A stretch of 12,852 bases of DNA from positions 1 through 12,852 of the forward strand of contig BBFS01000124.1 in NCBI GenBank assembly GCA_001313365.1. Reading direction: 5' to 3'. Each line of letters opens with the position of its first letter. Positions within the stretch are counted from its first letter, which is position 1. The notes under the pieces were generated by a model, which saw only the letters and a program-made list of their open reading frames with translations, was not told the DNA's origin and ran no database searches. Positions 7,714 to 12,852 of this stretch are shown piece by piece. The translations under genes and the position numbers were made by a program. This stretch comes from Paenarthrobacter nitroguajacolicus JCM 14115. Lineage in GTDB: Bacteria; Actinomycetota; Actinomycetes; Actinomycetales; Micrococcaceae.

Positions 7714-7817
7714 TAGTGCTGTGCGCCCGGGCTAGTAGCAAGAGGCAGCGGTTGGCCGATGCTCTCCCTGATGGAGGCCAGTAACATTGACACACCGCAG
7801 TAATTGGAAGGACACAA

Positions 7818-8440
7818 GTGGCTAACAACACTCGTGCTCGCCGTACCGCACGCCTTTCGCGTGCACTCGGCATTGCTCTGACCCCCCCCAAGGCCGCCAA
7901 GTACATGGAGCGCCGTCCGTACGGCCCCCGGCGAGCATGGCCGTGCCCGCAAGAAGCAGGACTCCGACTACGCCGTACGTCTGCGCGAAAAGCAGCGTCT
8001 GCGCGCCCAGTACGCATCCGCGAAGCCAGATGACCCGTGCCTTCGAAGAAGCACGCCGCACCAAGGGCCTCACCGGTGAAAACCTGGTTGAGCTGCTCGA
8101 AATGCGTTTGGACGCCCTCGTGCTCCGTGCAGGCTTCGCCCGCACCATCGCACAGGCCCGCCAGCTGGTTGTGCACCGCCACATCATGGTTGACGGCATC
8201 CGCGTGGACCGCCCGTCCTTCCGCGTTGGCGAAGGCCAGCTCATCCACGTTCACAGCCGCTCCGAGGTTATGCCCCCGTTCCAGGTGGCAGCCGCTGGTG
8301 CACACGTGCTCAACAACGTGCCGGCATACCTGGACGTCAAGATTGACGCCCTTCAGGCCCGCCTGGTTCGTCGCCCGAAGCGCTCCGAGGTCCCCGTGAT
8401 CTGCGAAGAGCAGCTCGTCGTCGAATTCTACGCTCGCTAA
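7818..8440 (+). CDS. rpsD: 30S ribosomal protein S4, frameshifted in this sequence
   Basis: S4 is a primary 16S rRNA binder that nucleates assembly of the small-subunit body. The restored protein is about 206 residues: [45 protein letters not shown] at the start, then the S4 RNA-binding domain (MRLDALVLRAGFARTIAQARQLVVHRHIMVDGIRV) and the typical end RRPKRSEVPVICEEQLVVEFYAR. The N-terminus lacks the four-cysteine zinc knuckle found in some S4 proteins. The GTG start follows GGAAGGA with five bases between. C at 7925-7929 is one too long; one G is lost near 8014 and one C near 8026. The run of eight C at 7882-7889 adds one Pro in frame. It is transcribed alone: its own leader before it, a strong stem-loop after it. 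Confidence 0.97.
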
Positions 8441-8452
8441 ATTCAAGCAGCG

Positions 8453-8495
8453 CATACAAAGAAGCCGTGGCACACGCCGCGGGCTTCTTTGTATG
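8453..8495 (+). terminator. Strong stem-loop terminator after rpsD
   Basis: CATACAAAGAAGCC (8453-8466) pairs perfectly with GGCTTCTTTGTATG (8482-8495). The 15-base interior can pair further (GTGGC with GCCGC, one wobble). It begins 12 bases after the stop. There is no uninterrupted U-tract, but TTCTTTGT lies in the 3' arm. Such GC/AT-mixed long stems are common actinobacterial terminators. Confidence 0.8.
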
Positions 8496-8524
8496 TAAGG
8501 TACCGGTCCAAATAGGTAAGGTAC
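8495..8524. repeat. Pair of 9-bp direct repeats upstream of the DUF948 gene
   Basis: GTAAGGTAC occurs at 8495-8503 and again at 8516-8524, starts 21 bp apart, which is two helical turns. The first copy is fused to the end of the rpsD terminator. They lie 75-100 bp before the DUF948 start and could be sites for a regulator. The region after them holds a run of seven G (8527-8533) of doubtful length, and GGCTT/AAGCC that could form a small hairpin. Confidence 0.3.
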
Positions 8525-8599
8525 TTGGGGGGGAGGCTTCGGCCAAAGCCGTGAACCGGCTGGTGCGAGGCAGCGAAACGATCCAAGGAGAGAAATTCT

Positions 8600-8973
8600 A
8601 TGTCTGGTGGCGACATCGCCGGCCTCATCGCAGCAGGAGTCTTCGCGCTCCTCGTCTTGCTTTTGGCCGTGCCCATTTTGAAGCTGGGCGGCGTCTTTGA
8701 CGAGGTGCGGACCTCCATCCGTTCCATCAGCGACGGCGCCACGCCCCTGATGGATGAAGTGACTGCAACGGTCACCACCACCAACCAGCAGTTGAAGAAG
8801 GTTGACGGCATCGCTCCAACGTCTCCGATGCATCGGCCAACATCTCCGCGTTGTCCTCGCTCGTTGCAGCCACGGTAGGCTCACCGCTGATCAAGGTGGC
8901 TGCCTTCAGCTATGGCGTTCGTTCTGCCTTCGCCGGACGCCGGACGCCTTCCTCCGGCCGTCGCAGCCGCTGA
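8600..8973 (+). CDS. DUF948 family small membrane protein (frameshifted in this sequence)
   Basis: The product begins MSGGDIAGLIAAGVFALLVLLLAVPILKLGGVFDEV: one N-terminal membrane helix (about residues 6-28) followed by a helical segment typical of DUF948, with QQLKKVDG in the middle. A T is missing near 8815, which would end translation at 8876-8878. Restoring it gives about 124 residues with the family-like continuation ANISALSSLVAATVGSPL, IKVAAFSYGVRSAF and a basic end GRRTPSSGRRSR. The function is unknown; related proteins resemble coiled-coil chemotaxis-receptor stalks but have no signalling domain. AAGGAG at 8585-8590 supports the start. The next gene follows after 54 bp, and the pair usually precedes alaS in this group, so they probably share a transcript. 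Confidence 0.85.
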
Positions 8974-9027
8974 ACAAGTCAGCCGCCGAACAAGCCAACT
9001 GCTGAATTACAGGGAGACTGAAACCTC

Positions 9028-9258
9028 ATGAAGAGAATTGTCTGGATGGGCATCGGCGTCGCCATCGGCGTCATTGCCTTCCGTAAGATCACCGAAGCGC
9101 AAGCAAACCTTGGGCCGGAGGGCCTTAATCGCGCCGTCGGCCGGATGGCTGACGGACTGTTCGACTTTGCCGACGCTGTGCGTACAGGGATGCATCAACG
9201 CGAAGAGGATTTGCGGGCAGCGTTGGGGATCGACGACGCCGGAGCCGCTCGGCGCTAG
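9028..9258 (+). CDS. DUF6167-like small membrane protein
   Basis: This 76-residue protein is the only gene in the window with no apparent length error; it contains no G or C run longer than three. It starts [20 protein letters not shown], a short hydrophobic helix, followed by an amphipathic region ([21 protein letters not shown]) and a charged tail ending [26 protein letters not shown] at 9011-9017 precedes the ATG. Similar small proteins sit between the DUF948 gene and alaS in actinobacteria. The DUF6167 name is from memory. No function is known; a membrane-bound helper of the DUF948 protein is a guess from adjacency only. Confidence 0.75.
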   Translation: MKRIVWMGIGVAIGVIAFRKITEAQANLGPEGLNRAVGRMADGLFDFADAVRTGMHQREEDLRAALGIDDAGAARR

Positions 9259-9308
9259 TGGGAGCGGTTCGCCCCCCCCACGCCCTCAACAGGGCAGAAT
9301 GGAAAGCT

Positions 9309-9346
9309 GCGGAACGGCACCAGCCGGTTCCGCGCACATCGTGTGC
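9309..9346 (+). promoter_or_regulatory. Two tandem stem-loops in the alaS leader
   Basis: GCGGAACGGC (9309-9318) pairs with GCC-G-GTTCCGC (9323-9333) around ACCA with one bulged G. It is followed immediately by GCACA (9334-9338) pairing with TGTGC (9342-9346). No U-tract follows. They lie 31 bases before the alaS ATG, in the 118-bp gap after the DUF6167 gene. They may be an aaRS leader structure or a processing site. A run of eight C (9272-9279) upstream is of doubtful length. Confidence 0.35.
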
Positions 9347-9376
9347 AGTGAATTGAGAAGGGTAAGTAATCAGCTA

Positions 9377-12058
9377 ATGAAGTCGCAGGAGATCACCAAG
9401 CGCTGGGTGGACTTTTTTGTCAACAAGGGCCACACCGCCGTTCCCTCCGCGTCGCTCGTTTCCAGCGACCCGTCACTTCTCTTCACTGTGGCCGGAATGG
9501 TGCCTTTCATTCCTTACCTGACCGCGCGCGAAGAGCCTCCCTACAGCCGTGCAACGAGCGTCCAGAAGTGCATCCGCACCGGAGACATCGAGGAAGTGGG
9601 CAAGACCGCCCGCCACGGCACGTTCTTCCAAATGTGTGGCAACTTTTCCTTTGGCGATTACTTCAAGGAAGACGCCATCAAGTTCGCTTTCGAGCTGCTC
9701 ACCACCAGTGTTGACGACGGCGGCTACGGGCTTCCGGCCGAACGTCTTTGGGTGACTGTCTACGAAGAGGACGACGAAGCCAAGGAGCTGTGGCTCAAGA
9801 ACACCGGAATTCCGGCAGAGCGCATCCAGCGCATGGGCAAGGCTGACAACTACTGGTCGACTGGCCAGCCGGGCCCGGCCGGCCCCTGCTCGGAGATCTA
9901 TTACGACCGCGGCCCCGCCTACGGAATCGAAGGCGGCCCCCTGGCCGACGAGACCCGTTACATCGAAATCTGGAACCTCGTGTTCATGCAGTACCAGATC
10001 GAGAACGTCCGCTCCAAGGTGGACTTTGACATCGTTGGTGAACTGCCGCAGAAGAACATTGACACCGGCTTGGGCATGGAACGTCTCGCGATGATCCTCC
10101 AGGGTGTCGAAAACATGTATGAGACCGATCAGGTCCGTCCGGTCATCGACAAAGCTGCTGAATTGTCCGGCCGCGAGTACACCTCGGCTGAATCTCCGGA
10201 AGACCCGCACCACACGGACGATGTCCGCATGCGCGTCGTTGGCGACCACATTCGTTCTGCGTTGATGCTCATCGCTGACGGCGTCGCACCGTCCAATGAG
10301 GCCGTGGCTACGTGCTGCGCCGGCTCATCCGCCGCGCTGTACGCGCCATGCGCCTGCTCGGCGTCGAAAAAGCTTGCCTGCCTGACCTCCTTCCCGCCTC
10401 CCGCGACGCCATGAAGGGCGTCTACCCGGTGGTGGAGACTGATTTTGCCCGCATCAGCCGTATTGCCTACGCCGAAGAAAAGGCGTTCCTGCGCACTATT
10501 GCTTCCGGTACGGCCCGCCTGGAGGATGCAGTAGCCGAATCGAAGGCTGCCGGCGTTCCCCTGTCCGGCGCGGACGCTTTCGCCTTGCACGACACTTACG
10601 GCTTCCCGATTGACCTGACCTTGGAAATGGCGGAAGAGGCCGGGCTCAAGGTGGACGAGCCAGGCTTCCGTGCTCTCATGCTCGAGCAGCGCCAGCGTGC
10701 CCAGGCCGATGCCAAGGGCAAGAAGGGCGGCCACGCCGACCTCAGTGCCTACCAGGAGCTCCTCGGCAAGGGCGAAACCGTCTTCACGGGATACGACGAA
10801 CTTGAGGGCGAGGCCAAGGTCCGCGGCATCGTCAGCGGTGGCCGCGCCGTAGCGCACGCCTCCACCGGCGATGAGATTGAGTTGGTCCTCAACGAAACCC
10901 CCCCGTTCTATGCAGAAGCCGGTGGCCAGTCGGCTGACACCGGTCTCATCACCGGCGATGGCTTCGTGGTGGAGGTCCTGGACGTGCAGCGTCCCATCAA
11001 GGGCCTGAGCGTGCACAAAGCAATTGTCCGTGAAGGTGAGATCGGTTCCGACGCGCTGGTGCGCGCCGCCGTCGACCGTGAACGCCGCCATGCTGCCGAG
11101 CAGGCCCACACCGGCACGCACATTGTGCATGCGGCACTGCACCAGATCCTGGGCCCGGAAGCTACCCAGCGCGGTTCCTACAACAAGGCCGGGTACCTTC
11201 GCTTCGACTTCGCCTGGGGCGAGGGTTTGAGCACCGCCACACGGTCTGAAATCGAAGAGGTCTCCAACATCGCCATCCGGAACAACTACCGGGTGGACAC
11301 CAAAGTCATGGGGGCTCGCTGAAGCCAAAGCACTGGGCGCCATGGCTCTGTTCGGTGAGAACTACGGCAGCGAAGTCCGCGTAGTGGAGATCGACGGCGC
11401 GTGGTCCCGCGAATTGTGCGGTGGCACCCACGTTTCCAACACTTCCCTGATCGGCAGCCTTTCCTTGCTGGGCGAACAGTCTGTTGGGTCCGGAAACCGT
11501 CGTGTCGAGGCTTTTGTTGGCTTGGACGCATTCCGTCACTTGGCAGCCGAGCGTGCTCTGGTTTCCGAGCTCACGGAACTCTTGAAAGTTCCGTCCGGAC
11601 AACTTGCTGACCGCATCTCCAGCACCCTGAACAAGCTCAAGGCCACGGAGAAGGAGCTTGACCGTCTCCGCAAGGAACAGCTTGCAGCAGCGGCCGCTAA
11701 CCTGGTGGGTACCGCCAAGGATGCCGCTGGTGTTCGGGTGGTAGCTCACGACGCCGGTCAGGTGGGTGGAGCTGACGATCTGCGCAACCTAGCCCTCGAT
11801 CTGCGTAATCGACTCGGTTCGGAGGCCTCCACCGTGGCTGTTGCGGGTGTAAGCAATGACCGGCCCGTCATTCTGATCGCTACCAACGAGGCTGCCCGGG
11901 AAGCAGGCGTAAAGGCCGGCGTGCTTGTCCGCCTTGCCGCAGGGATCCTCGGTGGCGGCGGCGGCGGCAAGGACGATGTCGCCCAAGGTGGCGGCACCGA
12001 CGCTGGGAAGGTCTCCGAGGCCCTCACAGCGGTGGTGGATGCGATAGCCAAGCGCTGA
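9377..12058 (+). CDS. alaS: Alanyl-tRNA synthetase (AlaRS), frame interrupted twice
   Basis: AlaRS charges tRNA-Ala and hydrolyses Ser- and Gly-tRNA-Ala. The restored protein is about 892 residues, normal for bacteria. Seen in order: class II core ([77 protein letters not shown]), tRNA-recognition helices ([16 protein letters not shown]), editing domain with zinc ligands HTGTHIVH near 576 and CGGTH near 680, then the C-Ala domain with a glycine-rich stretch ([11 protein letters not shown]) near 857. One G is lost near 10300 (the family needs NEGRGYVL), G at 11310-11314 is one too long (restored [11 protein letters not shown]), and C at 10898-10904 adds one Pro in frame. Its ribosome binding site (GAGAAGGG, 9355-9362) is unusually far from the ATG. 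ruvX begins two bases after its stop. Confidence 0.97.
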
Positions 12059-12060
12059 CG

Positions 12061-12659
12061 GTGAATTCCAGTATTGACAGCGGCGTCTACCCCCACGGCA
12101 TCAAGCTGGGGGGGGTAGACGTCGGTACCGTCCGGGTGGGTCTGGCCATTTGTGATCCCGACGGGATATTGGCCACCCCCCCGTTCAAGACGGTAGGGCG
12201 GGACAGCAAGAAAAACTCCGATGTTCGCGTAGTGGTCAAGCACGCGGCGGAGTTGCCGGCGGTCCAGATTTTTGTGGGTCTACCACGAACCATGAAGGCG
12301 AGGAACGCGCGTCTGCCCAAATGGCCATGGACTACGCGGACCTTCTTACCAGTGAGCTTTCGCGCGCCGGTTTGGACGTTCCCGTAAACCTCGTCGATGA
12401 GCGACTTTCCACTGTTACGGCACACCGCAACCTGCACGAAGCTGGCATGAGCAGCAAGAACCACCGTAAAGTGGTTGATCAGGTTGCCGCTGCTGGAATA
12501 CTTCAGCACGCAATCGACATGCAAAAAGCCCGAGGAACGGACGTTGGCCGCCGAGTGCAGGCACCGGCGCAGTCCGAGAAACCCAGCAGTGCCCCAACGC
12601 TGCGGGCTGCCTCAGGCCGTGAATCCGATTCTTCTAAGAGGGGGGGACTGCAACTGTGA
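12061..12659 (+). CDS. ruvX: Putative Holliday-junction resolvase RuvX/YqgF, frameshifted in this sequence
   Basis: RuvX/YqgF is an RNase H-fold nuclease linked to Holliday-junction cleavage and pre-16S rRNA processing. The restored protein is about 196 residues: LGVDVGTVRVGLAICDPDG with the first catalytic Asp, VGLPRTMKGEERASAQMAMDYADLL with the catalytic Glu region, and VDERLSTVTAHRNL with the DER signature, then a family-like VDQVAAAGILQHAID and a polar tail of about 40 residues. The GTG start lies two bases after the alaS stop with no clear ribosome binding site, suggesting translational coupling. One G is lost near 12297 (AAG-GGC-GAG reads AAGGCGAG). G at 12108-12115, C at 12176-12182 and G at 12640-12646 each add one codon in frame. 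Its last four bases overlap the next start. Confidence 0.93.
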
Positions 12660-12852
12660 GCCCGGTCAACAACGACCCCCTCCAGCGGTACCGCCGGCGG
12701 CGGTATGTCGCTAACCCGCAAAGAGCTGCGGGCGCGTGAACGATTCCTCGCCACGCAGAACCACAATGTGGTGCCCGTTCCTGAAGCGACTCCGGGAGAG
12801 GCGGCTCCCTCGGCGGAAGTTGAGCCGGTATTGCCCCGGCCAGTCCCGGCCG
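12656..12852 (+). CDS. mltG: Start of endolytic transglycosylase MltG-like protein (partial, frameshifted)
   Basis: The GTG at 12656 overlaps the ruvX TGA (GTGA), with the G-rich AAGAGG stretch at 12636-12642 as ribosome binding site. C at 12676-12680 is one too long; corrected, the start reads MSPVNNDPSSGTAGGGMSLTRKELRAREREF-like: the observed residues are GGGMSLTRKELRARERFLA and then a Pro/Glu/Ala-rich stretch to the window edge. MltG cleaves nascent peptidoglycan at the membrane; actinobacterial versions have long disordered cytoplasmic N-termini before one membrane helix. Neither helix nor YceG domain is reached, so the call depends on the conserved alaS-ruvX-mltG order. Confidence 0.65.

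Noticed and set aside
2795..8440. Genuine pseudogenes or reductive genome decay
   Set aside because: Apart from homopolymer lengths, the motifs, codon use, ribosome binding sites and terminators are intact. Decay would also leave substitutions and stop codons outside runs.
7622..8884. Long leftward open frame (420 codons) opposite rpsD and DUF948
   Set aside because: Antisense frame of GC-rich genes with no family resemblance. It crosses two terminators and a clear rpsD gene.
10129..11343. Long leftward open frame (404 codons) opposite alaS
   Set aside because: It mirrors the conserved AlaRS codons in the opposite frame, a common artefact of GC-rich third positions; no start signal or recognisable domain.
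1314..12659. Programmed ribosomal frameshifting or recoding in the synthetase genes
   Set aside because: There are up to ten shifts per gene, in both directions, at random homopolymers, with no slippery-site-plus-structure pattern, and the same happens in unrelated genes.
1..12852. Phase-variable G/C tracts
   Set aside because: Phase variation affects contingency genes, usually one tract each. Here essential synthetases and S4 are hit repeatedly.
1..12852. CRISPR array, insertion sequence, prophage, tRNA or rRNA gene, toxin-antitoxin or novel defence system
   Set aside because: No repeat-spacer pattern, transposase, integrase, attachment duplication, structural RNA or unexplained long gap was seen. 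All sizeable stretches belong to recognised core genes.

Overview
The window reads as ordinary housekeeping chromosome from a high-GC actinobacterium. The closest fit is Arthrobacter or a near relative (Micrococcaceae). This rests on protein character (an HisRS, AspRS, AlaRS, S4, RarA, DUF948/DUF6167, RuvX and MltG set in the order usual for that group), frequent GTG starts and GC-rich third positions. Genus is inference from remembered sequences, not from a search.

Layout. Two genes run leftward at the left end: the N-terminus of a Pro/Ala/Glu-rich protein (possibly DUF349 family, cut by the window edge) and a membrane-anchored cyclophilin. They diverge from hisS and aspS, which run rightward and end at a good intrinsic terminator. 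A GNAT acetyltransferase (rightward) meets an acVLRF1-like peptidyl-tRNA hydrolase/release-factor homologue (leftward) at overlapping stop codons. That gene diverges across 41 bp from rarA. rpsD follows, with its own leader and terminator, then two small membrane/envelope proteins (DUF948, DUF6167), alaS, ruvX and the start of mltG. The last three are tightly packed and probably translationally coupled. The common theme is translation (three aminoacyl-tRNA synthetases, S4, a release-factor homologue) plus replication-fork maintenance and cell-wall synthesis.

The dominant oddity is sequence quality. Eleven of the twelve genes carry one or more homopolymer length changes relative to the reading frame their families require: about fifty events. 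G or C runs are stretched to 5-8, while short runs of 2-3 have lost one base. When the changes are reversed, every complete gene returns to a whole number of codons and a normal family length. Because the hits include essential single-copy genes (hisS, aspS, alaS, rpsD), I read this as uncorrected sequencing or assembly error, not gene decay, programmed frameshifting or phase variation. Coordinates below span each gene from true start to true stop across these breaks.

I found no mobile element, CRISPR array, tRNA/rRNA gene or obviously novel system. The more interesting biological leads are modest: a perfect 9-bp inverted repeat in the cyclophilin/hisS divergent promoter region, leader hairpins before hisS, aspS, rpsD and alaS, a release-factor homologue that seems to lack its catalytic loop, and AspRS residues expected of a non-discriminating enzyme.
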